The notes under the pieces were generated by a model. That model did not search any database. It was not told the DNA's origin and saw only the letters and a list, made by a program, of their open reading frames with translations. From Gemmatimonadota bacterium (lineage in GTDB: Bacteria > Latescibacterota > UBA2968), in assembly GCA_002727195.1 (NCBI GenBank), contig PBWH01000006.1, positions 741,794-805,793 on the forward strand: DNA of 64,000 nucleotides, written 5' to 3'. Below, piece after piece: positions 52,962 to 61,949 of this stretch. Both the position numbers and the translations under genes were made by a program. The number at the start of each line of letters is the position of its first letter. The first letter of the stretch is position 1.

Positions 52962-54404
52962 ATGACATTCAGTAAGCTGGCAAGGGTAATCGGGGTCTCG
53001 GGAACGGTGGTTTGTTCAGCCCTCTCCGTGGACGCCGAGGTGGAAGAGTCGATGTGGGGGGGCACGCCGTCTCGTAACCTGGCAGTCGAGGGCACTGGGG
53101 TTCCGGACGAGTGGGACGTCGATACGGGCAAGAACATCAAGTGGTCCGTCGAACTCGGCGCGCAGACCTATGCGGGGCCGGTGATCCACGGAGACAAGGT
53201 GTTCGTTGGGACGAACAACCAGTCGCTGAAGAATCCGAAGCTGACCGGGGACCGGGGCGTGATAATGGCGTTCAACCGCGCGGACGGGACGTTCCTGTGG
53301 CAGATGACGCACACCAAGCTTCCCGCCGGGCGCGTCAACGACTGGCCGCAGCAGGGTATCTGTTCGACCCCGTATATCGAGGGTGATCGGTTGTACTATA
53401 TATCAAACCAGTGTGAGGTCGTCTGTATCGACACGGAAGGATTCCGCGACGGCGAGAATGACGGGTCCTACAAGGACGAAGCGGAAACTAGCGATATCGA
53501 TGGGGACGTGATCTGGAAGCTCGACATGATTGAAGAGCTGACGGTGTTCCCGCACAACCTGGCGACGTGCTCGCCGATCGGTGTCGGTGATCTGCTGTTC
53601 GTGATCACGAGCAACGGAGTCGACGAAGGACATGTTGCGATCCCGTCGCCGTTTGCCCCGAGCTTTATCGCCGTGAACAAGAAGACGGGCGAACTGGTCT
53701 GGGAAAGCGATCTGCCGGGCGAGAACATCCTCCACGGGCAGTGGGCCAACCCGACCTACGGGGTAGTCAACGGTAAAGGTCAGGTGTTCATGCCTGGCGG
53801 CGACGGATGGGTGTATGCCCTCGACGCCGAGACGGGCAAGCTGGTGTGGAAATTCGACTGTAACCCGAAGGACTCGGTCTGGGAACTCGGTGGTCGGGGG
53901 ACCCGGAACGCGATCATCGCGACGCCTGTTTTCTATGACAGCAAGGTCTTCGTTGCCGTCGGTCAGGATCCGGAGCACGGTGAAGGGATCGGTCATCTGT
54001 ATGCGATCGACGCCACCGGCACGGGTGATGTGACCAAGACCGGCGCCGTCTGGCACCTCGGGAACGAGGACTTCCACCGCACGATCTCGACCGTGGCGAT
54101 CGCGGACGGCACGCTGTATGCCGCCGATCTGAGCGGGTTCGTGTATGGAATCGATCTGGCGACCGGAAAGTCGCACTGGAAATACGACACCTTTGCCGCC
54201 ATCTGGGGCTCGCCCTTCGTCGCGGACGGGAAGGTGCTGATCGGTGATGAGGATGGTGATGTGGCGGTGCTGAAAGCAGGGAAGGAGTTGGAGCTGCTGT
54301 TCGAGGTGAACATGGGGAGCGCGGTCTACACGACGCCCGTGCTCGACGGCGGCGTGCTCTACATCGCCAGCCGGAACCGTCTGTTTGCGATCGAGGCGAA
54401 GTAG
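52962..54404 (+). CDS. Secreted PQQ-type beta-propeller protein
   Basis: A 480-residue protein with an N-terminal signal peptide (VIGVSGTVVCSALSVDA). It has WGGTPSRNLAVEGTGVPDEWD and then blades of the type ALDAETGKLVWKFD and GIDLATGKSHWKYD to the end. The upstream GTG is six bases earlier, but the ATG is spaced correctly from GGAG. It starts 15 bases after the first propeller and ends 2 bases before the LuxE-like gene. It is a paralogue of the first propeller without the extra domain. Role unknown: a scaffold, a quinoprotein-like dehydrogenase or a sensor. Confidence 0.88.
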   Translation: MTFSKLARVIGVSGTVVCSALSVDAEVEESMWGGTPSRNLAVEGTGVPDEWDVDTGKNIKWSVELGAQTYAGPVIHGDKVFVGTNNQSLKNPKLTGDRGVIMAFNRADGTFLWQMTHTKLPAGRVNDWPQQGICSTPYIEGDRLYYISNQCEVVCIDTEGFRDGENDGSYKDEAETSDIDGDVIWKLDMIEELTVFPHNLATCSPIGVGDLLFVITSNGVDEGHVAIPSPFAPSFIAVNKKTGELVWESDLPGENILHGQWANPTYGVVNGKGQVFMPGGDGWVYALDAETGKLVWKFDCNPKDSVWELGGRGTRNAIIATPVFYDSKVFVAVGQDPEHGEGIGHLYAIDATGTGDVTKTGAVWHLGNEDFHRTISTVAIADGTLYAADLSGFVYGIDLATGKSHWKYDTFAAIWGSPFVADGKVLIGDEDGDVAVLKAGKELELLFEVNMGSAVYTTPVLDGGVLYIASRNRLFAIEAK

Positions 54405-54406
54405 CC

Positions 54407-55486
54407 GTGGACGAATCGCTCAAGCAGAAGGTTCAGGAATCGCGGGACAGGCTCGACGCACATGTCCGCGAGATCGTATCGTGGCACTTCGACCCGGAGA
54501 CGGGATGCTCGTTCTGGCTGGAATTCGCGAAGACGCTCGATTTCGACCCGCGGGACAAGATCGGGGGATACGACGACCTCCGATTGCTCGGTCACTTTCA
54601 GGACGAGTGGTTGCGTGGCGGTCCTGTGCGTCGCTGGGTGCCGAGGGGGTTGGAAGGGAAACCCGTATCGGTATTCGAAACGGGGGGGTCGACAGGCGTG
54701 CCCAAGTATCGGGTGAACATCGAAGACTTCCGGATCGACTACGCGATGTTCAGCGATCATCTGTCAGAGGACGGGTTCCCGAAAGGAGCGGACTGGCTGA
54801 TGCTCGGGCCGACGGGCCCCCGACGCCTGCGTCTCGCCGTCGAGTATCTGGCTCAGATCCGGGGCGGGATCTGCTTTCTCGTCGATCTGGACCCGCGATG
54901 GGTGAACAAGCTTATCCGGCGCGACGCGATGCAGGAGATGGAGCTGTATAAGGGACACGTGATCGACCAGGCCCTCACGATCCTGCGTGCCAACGACAAC
55001 GTCCAGTGCATCTTTACTACGCCCAAGCTTCTGGAAGCTTTATGTGAGAAGGTGTCGCTCAAGAAGATGGGGATACGCGGGATCTTCTGTGGGGGAACCG
55101 AGATGGACGCGCAGTTCCATCGGTTCGCGCGAGAAGAGCTCGTCCCCGGGATTGACTTTGTGCCGACCTACGGGAACACCCTGATGGGTCTGGCGCACTC
55201 GAAGCCATACAACCCGGGTGACAGCTACGACATCACCTACTACCCGCCGAACCCTCGGGCTGTGATCGATCTGGTCTACCCGAACGATCCTGACCGGGTT
55301 GTTGGTTACAGGGAGACGGGGCGCGCGATGCTGACAACGCTGACCAAAGAGTTCTTCGTGCCCCGATTCCTTGAACGCGATGAAGCGGAACGGGCCGAGC
55401 CGATCGATCCCTACCCGTGGGACGGTGTCGAGAATCTCCGGTTATACGCCGAGTTGAACGAGTCTGTCGTCGTGGGTGTCTATTAA
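54407..55486 (+). CDS. LuxE/PaaK-like acyl-adenylating enzyme
   Basis: A 359-residue member of the ANL-type adenylating superfamily in the LuxE/PaaK branch. The phosphate-binding loop is ETGGSTGVPK at 91-100. It lacks the full C-terminal AMP-binding domain of CoA ligases, and its size is that of LuxE acyl-protein synthetases (about 370). LuxE activates a carboxylic acid and passes it as an acyl group to LuxC. The LuxC-like gene is next and overlaps its stop by one base, which strongly suggests the same two-step reduction here. The GTG start follows the preceding stop by two bases. Confidence 0.8.
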   Translation: MDESLKQKVQESRDRLDAHVREIVSWHFDPETGCSFWLEFAKTLDFDPRDKIGGYDDLRLLGHFQDEWLRGGPVRRWVPRGLEGKPVSVFETGGSTGVPKYRVNIEDFRIDYAMFSDHLSEDGFPKGADWLMLGPTGPRRLRLAVEYLAQIRGGICFLVDLDPRWVNKLIRRDAMQEMELYKGHVIDQALTILRANDNVQCIFTTPKLLEALCEKVSLKKMGIRGIFCGGTEMDAQFHRFAREELVPGIDFVPTYGNTLMGLAHSKPYNPGDSYDITYYPPNPRAVIDLVYPNDPDRVVGYRETGRAMLTTLTKEFFVPRFLERDEAERAEPIDPYPWDGVENLRLYAELNESVVVGVY

Positions 55487-56892
55487 TGTTGCATCTGCCA
55501 GTCATTCGGGCGGGGAAGCCCTACGAAAGCCTGAAGAAGACCGTCGTTCACCATATCCAGACTGGTGAATCGCTGGTCGAGGTGAGCCAGGCCAACCGTG
55601 GTCTGATTGCGCGTGACCTGCTGAAGGCGCCGGATAACCGGGCGAAGCTGTCGGCGGTCCCCGTTGCCGACCTTATCAGGATGACGGCCCAGGCGGCGGA
55701 CAGCTTCATGAATGACGCGCTGCCCCTGGGAGATACGACACAGACGCCTGAGGACTATGTCCAGCAGTTGTCTGGGACGACCGGGATGCCCCAGTCGCTC
55801 GTTCGGCTGAATATGAAGAAGATCCGCGTGGTGATGGCTGACGTCGACAAGGTAATCGACGGGCTCACGCGTGGGCTGGATCTGTCCGTGCTCGACGAAG
55901 GGTGGACGGTGCAGAACGGGCGGCCGCTGAGCTATATCTGCCAGGCCGACGCGTTGGGCGAGATCCTGCCCAGCAACTCACCGGGCGTGCACTCTCTGTG
56001 GGTTCCAACGGTTGCGCTGAAGGTGCCACTGGTGTTGAAGCCGGGGCGTGAAGAGCCGTGGACGCCGTATCGGATCGTACAGGCTTTTCTGAAAGCCGGT
56101 TGCCCGCCCGAAGCGTTTAGCTACTATCCGACCGACTACAGCGGGGCCGGGGAAATATTGATGAGGTGCGACCGATCTATGCTATTCGGTGGGGGAAGTA
56201 CGGTTGCACCATGGAAGAACGATCCCCGCGTGCAGATTCACGGCCCCGGCCAGAGTAAGATCATCTTCGGAGCGGACGCCGTCGATCGGTGGGAGGAGTA
56301 TCTCGACGTCATCGTGACGTCGGTTTCGGCGAACGGTGGTCGATCATGTATCAACACGTCCAGTGTTTGGACGCCCGCGCACGGTGACGATATCGCTTGC
56401 GCTCTGGCAGAACGGCTGGGAAACATCACGGCGCGTCCGCTGGACGACCCGGAAGCCGGTCTGTGCGCGTTCCTGAACGTCAAGCTGGCCGAGATGATCG
56501 ACGGGATGATTGGGAGCCAACTCCGGCAGGATGGCGCGTACGAGGTGACGACGGGAGACCGTCTCGTGAAGTCCGAAGGGTTGACCTATCTCAGGCCGGC
56601 CGTGGTCCGAGCCGAACCGGGCCATCCGCTGGCTGACTCTGAGTTCCTGTTCCCGTTTGTCAGCTTGGTCGAGGTGTCGCAGGAGGATCTGCTGGCGTCG
56701 ATCGGCCCATCCCTGGTCGTTTCCGCGATCACGGAGGACGACGTGTTTATCCGGCAGTTGCTGGATTCCTCGAAGATCGAACGTCTCAACATCGGGGCGC
56801 TCGGCACGCAGGTCGTCTCGTGGGATCAACCGCACGAGGGAAACCTGTTCGAGCACCTTTACACGCAGCGCGCCCTCCAATGTGCGGGCTGA
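55486..56892 (+). CDS. LuxC-like acyl reductase / aldehyde dehydrogenase family
   Basis: A 468-residue NAD(P)-dependent aldehyde-dehydrogenase-fold enzyme. The catalytic Cys is Cys288 in SANGGRSCINTS, the cofactor lysine is Lys185 in PLVLKPGREEPW, and the fold motifs LPSNSPGVHSLW and GGGSTV are present. It closely follows the LuxE-like gene (its ATG shares a base with the TAA), so the pair should turn an acid into an aldehyde. LuxC has the same arrangement, but the family could also be a dehydrogenase acting in the oxidative direction. The downstream iron alcohol dehydrogenase would reduce the aldehyde on to the alcohol. Confidence 0.8.
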   Translation: MLHLPVIRAGKPYESLKKTVVHHIQTGESLVEVSQANRGLIARDLLKAPDNRAKLSAVPVADLIRMTAQAADSFMNDALPLGDTTQTPEDYVQQLSGTTGMPQSLVRLNMKKIRVVMADVDKVIDGLTRGLDLSVLDEGWTVQNGRPLSYICQADALGEILPSNSPGVHSLWVPTVALKVPLVLKPGREEPWTPYRIVQAFLKAGCPPEAFSYYPTDYSGAGEILMRCDRSMLFGGGSTVAPWKNDPRVQIHGPGQSKIIFGADAVDRWEEYLDVIVTSVSANGGRSCINTSSVWTPAHGDDIACALAERLGNITARPLDDPEAGLCAFLNVKLAEMIDGMIGSQLRQDGAYEVTTGDRLVKSEGLTYLRPAVVRAEPGHPLADSEFLFPFVSLVEVSQEDLLASIGPSLVVSAITEDDVFIRQLLDSSKIERLNIGALGTQVVSWDQPHEGNLFEHLYTQRALQCAG

Positions 56893-58007
56893 CCGATCCG
56901 TTGAGCGCCTTCATATTCGATCCCTCCATTCGTGTCGTATGCGGCTCGGGCTGTCTGTCCGAGCTTCCGACGATTCTCGATGATCTGAATGCCAGCCGGA
57001 TTCTGCTCGTTTCTGACCCGGGGGTCGCCGCGGCGGGTATCACCGATCGTGTGCAGTCTTCCCTGAGCGATTCCGGGCGAGAAGCTGTTCTGTTCACGGA
57101 CGTGAGTGAAAACCCCACGTCAGACATCATCGAGAAGGGAACGGAAGCCGCTCGGTCGGCGGGCTCGCTTGACGCGATCGTTGCCGTCGGAGGCGGAAGC
57201 GCGATGGATTCCGCGAAGGGGATCAACTTTCTCCTGACGAACGGTGGGCGGATCCAGGATTACTACGGTTTTGGGAAGGCCGAGTCCTCGATGCTGCCGT
57301 CGGTGGGGATCCCGACCACGGCGGGTACCGGAAGCGAGGCCCAGTCGTATGCGCTGATCTCCGACGCGGAGACGCACGTGAAGATGGTGTGCGGAGACCG
57401 GAAGGCACGGTTCCACACGGTGCTGCTGGATCCCGATCTTATCGGGTCCGCGCCTCAATCTGTGAAGGCGGCCGCCGGATACGATGCCGTTGCCCATGCC
57501 GTCGAGAGTTACGTATGCACAAAAGCCAACCCGGTGTCGCAGATGTACGCACGCGAGGCCTTCACGCTCTTGGAGCGTGGCCTGGAGCCTTTCGTCTGTG
57601 ACGGCAAGGAGAACACAGCGGGTGACACGCTACTCGGGGCCCATCTGGCCGGGGCAGCAATCGAGGCCTCAATGCTTGGCGGGGCTCATGCCTGCGCAAA
57701 CCCGCTGACCACGGCCTACGGTACCGTTCACGGGGTTGCTGTGAGTGTGATGTTGCCCGCCGTCGTAGACCTGAACCTGAACAGCCATCGAGATCGATAC
57801 GTGGGCCTGTATGACGGCGACCTCTTAACCCGACTCAGAGACCTCAGGAGCCGACTCGGCCTACCGGGTTCCCTGAGGGATCTCGGTGTGGATGCGGGGG
57901 CAGTCGGGGACCTCGCCAAAGCGGCTGCGGAACAGTGGACCGGTACCTTCAACCCGACGCCCATTGACGTGGATGTATGCCGCTCCTTATATGAGGCTTC
58001 GTTGTAG
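56880..58007 (+). CDS. Iron-containing alcohol dehydrogenase
   Basis: A 375-residue group III alcohol dehydrogenase. It has the NAD loop GGGSAMDSAKG at 104-114 and the metal ligands Asp202 and His206 (YDAVAHAVES), His270 (GGAHACANP) and His284 (GTVHGVAV). The GIPTTAGTGSE block is at 143-153. It uses Fe2+ or Zn2+ and NAD(P)H. The ATG at 56880 overlaps the upstream gene by 13 bases, and its own end overlaps the next gene by 17 bases. It probably reduces the aldehyde made by the LuxE/LuxC-like pair. Confidence 0.92.
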   Translation: MCGLTDPLSAFIFDPSIRVVCGSGCLSELPTILDDLNASRILLVSDPGVAAAGITDRVQSSLSDSGREAVLFTDVSENPTSDIIEKGTEAARSAGSLDAIVAVGGGSAMDSAKGINFLLTNGGRIQDYYGFGKAESSMLPSVGIPTTAGTGSEAQSYALISDAETHVKMVCGDRKARFHTVLLDPDLIGSAPQSVKAAAGYDAVAHAVESYVCTKANPVSQMYAREAFTLLERGLEPFVCDGKENTAGDTLLGAHLAGAAIEASMLGGAHACANPLTTAYGTVHGVAVSVMLPAVVDLNLNSHRDRYVGLYDGDLLTRLRDLRSRLGLPGSLRDLGVDAGAVGDLAKAAAEQWTGTFNPTPIDVDVCRSLYEASL

Positions 58008-59100
58008 GGTGACATTAGCCGTCCTCATTCTGTCGCTGATCTGTGGAACGGTGCACGCACAACTCTGGACGAGTTTCCGGGGCGATGCAGAACAGACGGG
58101 CGTGGCGAGAGCCTCGTTGGCCGAGCGGCTGGACGTGCTGTGGACGTTCGATATCGATGAACCGATCGAGTCCACGGCGACAGTCGACGCCGATCGCGTT
58201 TACTTCGGTGGGTTGGACGGGACGCTTTATGCGCTGGACTGGCGCACCGGCAAGAAAATCTGGACGCGTGATTTTGACGACGAGGTCAAGGCGTCCCCGA
58301 CGCTGATGGACTCACTCGTCCTGGTCGGAGACGAGATGGGGGCGTTCCACGCATTGCATCGTGAGACAGGAGCGCCGCTTTGGTCGTTCGCCACGGAAGG
58401 GGGTATTCAGTCATCGGCGAGTGTTCACGTGGGACGAGCCGTCTTCGGGTCGTATGACAACAGTCTCTACTGTGTCACGCTGGCGACGGGTGAACTCGCC
58501 TGGAAAGTCGAGACCGATGGATATGTACACGCGACACCTGCTATTCGTGATGGGATCGCATTTGCGGCTGGCTGTGATGGGGTCATGCGCGGGGTCGAGG
58601 TCACGACAGGGGAGGAGCGAATCGCAATCGATGTGCGCGATTATGTCGGCTCCAGTCCTGGATTCCTTGGAGACGTCGCTTACATGGGCACGTTTGGGAG
58701 CCAGGTCATTGCGGTAGACGTCGAAAAGGGCGAGTTGGTCTGGCAATATACTCACCCTGTAAGAAACTTCCCGTTCTATGGATCACCGGTCGTTACTGAC
58801 GAGGGCGTTTACATCGGTGGGCGAGACAAGATGGTGCACGCCTTGGATCCGAAAACGGGAGAAGCGGTCTGGACCTACGCGGCCGGAGCCAGGGTGGACG
58901 GCTCGCCCGTCCTGGTCGGAGATCGTCTGTTTGTCGGAACGCAGGGCGGTGATCTGATTGCGCTGAACCGTGACGATGGTTCGGTCGTTTGGAAGTTCGA
59001 GGGCGGCGGATCGTTTACGGCATCACCGAGTGTCGCGCACAACCGGCTGTTCATCGGGAGTGACGACGGTGTCTTCTATTGCTTTGGAGCATCTGAATAG
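57991..59100 (+). CDS. Secreted PQQ-type beta-propeller protein
   Basis: A 369-residue protein with a signal peptide (LRCRVTLAVLILSLICGTVHA). It has WTSFRGDAEQTGVARASL and then seven blades with the YALDWRTGKKIW-type line, ending YCFGASE. It is a compact BamB-like propeller and a third paralogue in this operon. The ATG lies within the end of the alcohol dehydrogenase gene and its stop shares one base with the radical SAM start. Its place inside the enzyme genes argues that it takes part in the pathway. Confidence 0.9.
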   Translation: MRLRCRVTLAVLILSLICGTVHAQLWTSFRGDAEQTGVARASLAERLDVLWTFDIDEPIESTATVDADRVYFGGLDGTLYALDWRTGKKIWTRDFDDEVKASPTLMDSLVLVGDEMGAFHALHRETGAPLWSFATEGGIQSSASVHVGRAVFGSYDNSLYCVTLATGELAWKVETDGYVHATPAIRDGIAFAAGCDGVMRGVEVTTGEERIAIDVRDYVGSSPGFLGDVAYMGTFGSQVIAVDVEKGELVWQYTHPVRNFPFYGSPVVTDEGVYIGGRDKMVHALDPKTGEAVWTYAAGARVDGSPVLVGDRLFVGTQGGDLIALNRDDGSVVWKFEGGGSFTASPSVAHNRLFIGSDDGVFYCFGASE

Positions 59101-60449
59101 TGGCAGATAAAAATATTGCAACACCTGAACCCGCTACGACGGCTGCGGACTGGAAGACGACGGATGTCGGCAGCGTTTTTGTGTCGAACTATCCGCCCTA
59201 CTCGTTTTGGACGGACGGCTCCGTAAACGGCGTGACCGATATGCTGGCAGAGTCCGGGGCGCCCGATACACCGATGGGGCTGTATCTACACATCCCGTTC
59301 TGCCGGAAACGATGCAAGTTCTGCTACTTCCGCGTGTATACGGACAAGAATGCGCGCGAGATCGACACCTACTGTGACGCGCTGGCTCGTGAGGTCGAAC
59401 TGTATGCGGAGACGGCACGAACGAAGGGGCGGCCGCTCGACTTTGTCTACTTTGGCGGTGGAACGCCCTCCTACATCAGCGTCAAACATCTGAACGCGCT
59501 CGTCGATCGGGTCAAGCAGGCGATGCCGTGGGATCAGGCACGAGAGGTGGCGTTCGAGTGCGAACCCGGCACGCTGACCCAGCCGAAATTGGAGGCGATC
59601 AAGGGCATCGGCGTGACCCGCCTGAGTCTGGGCGTCGAGAACATGATCGATGAAATCCTGCGCGAGAATGGCCGCGCCCACGTGACCGACGAGATCTACC
59701 GTGTGATGCCCCGGGTACACGAGCTCGGGTTCGACCAGGTGAACGTGGACCTGATATCGGGTATGGTCGGGGAGACGTGGGAGACGTGGCAGGTGACCGT
59801 ACAGAAGACGATCGACCTGGACCCCGACAGCCTGACGATCTATCAGATGGAGCTGCCGTTCAACACGGTCTACTCGAAGTCGATCCGCGAGGAGGAGAAC
59901 AGCGCGCCAGCCGTGGCCAACTGGGAGACGAAGCGGGCCTGGCACGACTATGCGATCGAGACGTTCCGGTCGGCGGGATATGAGGTTGCGAGCGCTTACA
60001 CGCTCGTGAAGAAAGATCGGCCCACGAGCTTTGTCTACCGGGATGCTCTGTGGCACAGTGCCGATATGATCGGAACGGGCGTGGCGTCGTTCTCACACGT
60101 CGGTGGTGTCCACTTCCAGAACAAGACCCACTGGGACGCCTACCTCGGTGACATCGCGGAAGGCAGGCTGCCACTGAATCGCGCGTTCACGCCGACCGAA
60201 GAAGAACGTTTTGCCCGCGAGATGATCCTGCAGCTCAAGCTCGGTCACATCAGTGCGAGCTACTTCTCAGAGAAGTTCGGGGTCGATATTCTCGAGCGGT
60301 ATGCGCCTCAATTCCGGCGACTGGACGATGAAGGCATGCTCTCGGTCGAAGACGGGCAGGTACGTCTGTCCCGGCAAGGATTGCTTCGCGTCGACCAGCT
60401 GTTGCCGGCCTTTTACGAACCCAAGTATCAGGGCTCGCGCTACACTTGA
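59100..60449 (+). CDS. HemW/HemN-like radical SAM enzyme
   Basis: A 449-residue radical SAM protein of the coproporphyrinogen-oxidase-like class. The cluster motif is Cys68-x3-Cys72-x2-Cys75 in HIPFCRKRCKFCYF. The GGGTP loop follows (FVYFGGGTPSY), then LSLGVENMIDEI and DLISGMVGETWETW. The C-terminal HemN domain (FAREMILQLKLGHI) is present. HemW proteins bind heme, while relatives in gene clusters are methylases, cyclopropanases or anaerobic oxidases. No heme gene is nearby, so a pathway-specific reaction is more likely. The GTG start shares one base with the preceding stop. Confidence 0.88.
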   Translation: MADKNIATPEPATTAADWKTTDVGSVFVSNYPPYSFWTDGSVNGVTDMLAESGAPDTPMGLYLHIPFCRKRCKFCYFRVYTDKNAREIDTYCDALAREVELYAETARTKGRPLDFVYFGGGTPSYISVKHLNALVDRVKQAMPWDQAREVAFECEPGTLTQPKLEAIKGIGVTRLSLGVENMIDEILRENGRAHVTDEIYRVMPRVHELGFDQVNVDLISGMVGETWETWQVTVQKTIDLDPDSLTIYQMELPFNTVYSKSIREEENSAPAVANWETKRAWHDYAIETFRSAGYEVASAYTLVKKDRPTSFVYRDALWHSADMIGTGVASFSHVGGVHFQNKTHWDAYLGDIAEGRLPLNRAFTPTEEERFAREMILQLKLGHISASYFSEKFGVDILERYAPQFRRLDDEGMLSVEDGQVRLSRQGLLRVDQLLPAFYEPKYQGSRYT

Positions 60450-60491
60450 CCCCACATCCGGTTTCTGAATATTTCTAGAGATGGAGCACCA

Positions 60492-61793
60492 TTGTCAGTA
60501 GATCGCGAGGCATCCGGCGGCCCTGCCTATATGGATCGTGAAGCTCTGCAGAACAGCCAGTTTGATCGGTTGCGGGAGGGCGTGAGCGCACTTCTGGCAG
60601 GTAACGCCTTCTATGCGGAGAAACTCCGCGAGGCCGGTGTTGATGCGGCAGAGGACCTGACGCGGGAGACATATGCGCAGATTCCTTTCACGACAAAGGA
60701 AGAGCTCTCGGCCGATCAGGATGCGCACCCGCCCTACGGCAGGAATCTGACGTATCCGATAGATCGGTACACGCGGCTTCACCAGACATCGGGCACGACG
60801 GGACGCCCACTCCGGTGGATGGATGACGCAGCCGGGTGGGAGTGGTTTGGCAAGGGATGGCGGGCGGTGTTCGAGGGGGCTGGTGTGGGGCCAGAGGATC
60901 GCGTGTTTTTCGCCTTCTCCTTCGGGCCGTTTATAGGGTTCTGGAGCGCTTTTGAAGGGTGTCGTCAGCTTGGTGCTCTCGTGCTTCCGGGTGGCGCAAT
61001 GGACTCACATCAGCGGCTGCTGTCGATCGTCGAGAACGAGGCGACGGTCCTGTGCTGCACACCGACTTACGCGCTCCGGCTTGCTGAGGTGGCGGCTGAA
61101 GAACGGATCGATCTTTCAGCCTCTTCGATCCGGGTCACGATACACGCTGGTGAGCCCGGTGCAGCACTGCCGAATACCCGTAACCTGATCGAAGAGACCT
61201 GGGGTGCGAAGTGTTTCGACCACGCCGGTGCGACCGAGGTCGGGCCGTGGGGGTTCGAATGCCGTGAGCAGGCGGGTCTGCACCTGAACGAGAGCGAGTT
61301 CATCTTCGAGGTGATCGACCTGGAAACGGGTGAAAGCGCTTCGGAAGGTGAACTGGTTGTGACGAACCTTGGCCGGATCGCTTCTCCCGTGATCCGCTAT
61401 CGGACCGGTGATTTTGTGCGTTTGTCCGGCGCGCTGTGCGCTTGCGGCCGAACCTATCAGCGGCTCGAAGGCGGTGTGCAAGGTCGAATAGATGATGCGC
61501 TGATCGTACGGGGTGTGAACGTCTACCCGAGTGCGATCGAGAACGTGATCCGTGAGTTTCCCGAGGTCGCCGAGTTCGCGGCGGACGTATACAGGCGTGG
61601 GGCGATGGACGACCTCCAGCTTCGACTCGAGGTGACGCAAGGGGATGGACCCGCCGTGGCCAGGGCTGTGGAGCGGGCGATTCGCGACAAGTTGGGTCTG
61701 CGAATCGAGAGTACTGTCGTAGCCCACGAGGATCTTCCTCGATTCGAACTGAAGGCAAAGCGGTTTTACGATCACCGTGTAAAAGGCGATTGA
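60492..61793 (+). CDS. PaaK-like phenylacetate-CoA ligase family enzyme
   Basis: A 433-residue ANL-superfamily adenylating enzyme, phenylacetate-CoA ligase branch. It has the P-loop TSGTTGRP at 99-106, a SEFIFEVIDLETGE acceptor block, the hinge GRIDDALIVRGVNVYP and the C-terminal FELKAKRFYD with its conserved Lys. Family members activate aryl acetates, aminobenzoates or similar acids as CoA thioesters. It follows the radical SAM gene by 42 bases with a TTG start. Together with the LuxE-like gene this operon has two acid-activating enzymes, so two carboxylates or two steps are likely. Confidence 0.9.
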   Translation: MSVDREASGGPAYMDREALQNSQFDRLREGVSALLAGNAFYAEKLREAGVDAAEDLTRETYAQIPFTTKEELSADQDAHPPYGRNLTYPIDRYTRLHQTSGTTGRPLRWMDDAAGWEWFGKGWRAVFEGAGVGPEDRVFFAFSFGPFIGFWSAFEGCRQLGALVLPGGAMDSHQRLLSIVENEATVLCCTPTYALRLAEVAAEERIDLSASSIRVTIHAGEPGAALPNTRNLIEETWGAKCFDHAGATEVGPWGFECREQAGLHLNESEFIFEVIDLETGESASEGELVVTNLGRIASPVIRYRTGDFVRLSGALCACGRTYQRLEGGVQGRIDDALIVRGVNVYPSAIENVIREFPEVAEFAADVYRRGAMDDLQLRLEVTQGDGPAVARAVERAIRDKLGLRIESTVVAHEDLPRFELKAKRFYDHRVKGD

Positions 61794-61844
61794 CCACCTT
61801 GTCTTCGAGTAGATCGGACGGAGTCCTGGCCGTATGAGGCCTGT

Positions 61845-61939
61845 CCCGCACTTGCTGCGGGAAGCCGGTATCAGGTTGAACTGATAAGTGCCGTGTGTTC
61901 GAGTAGCGACGCGGGGCGCTGCTACTCGAACACACGGCA
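61845..61939 (+). promoter_or_regulatory. Three successive hairpins, the last a perfect 19-bp stem
   Basis: In the 156-base gap before the flavoenzyme gene lie three stems: CCCGCA/TGCGGG (61845-61850, 61856-61861); TATCAG/CTGATA (61869-61874, 61881-61886); and a perfect 19-bp inverted repeat (61889-61907 with 61921-61939, loop of 13). No T tract follows, so none is a plain terminator. The long stem ends just before the AGGGGTGA ribosome site of the ATG at 61950. It may be an operator, an attenuator or an RNA-processing signal that sets the level of the last gene. Confidence 0.65.
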
Positions 61940-61949
61940 GGGGTGAGCA

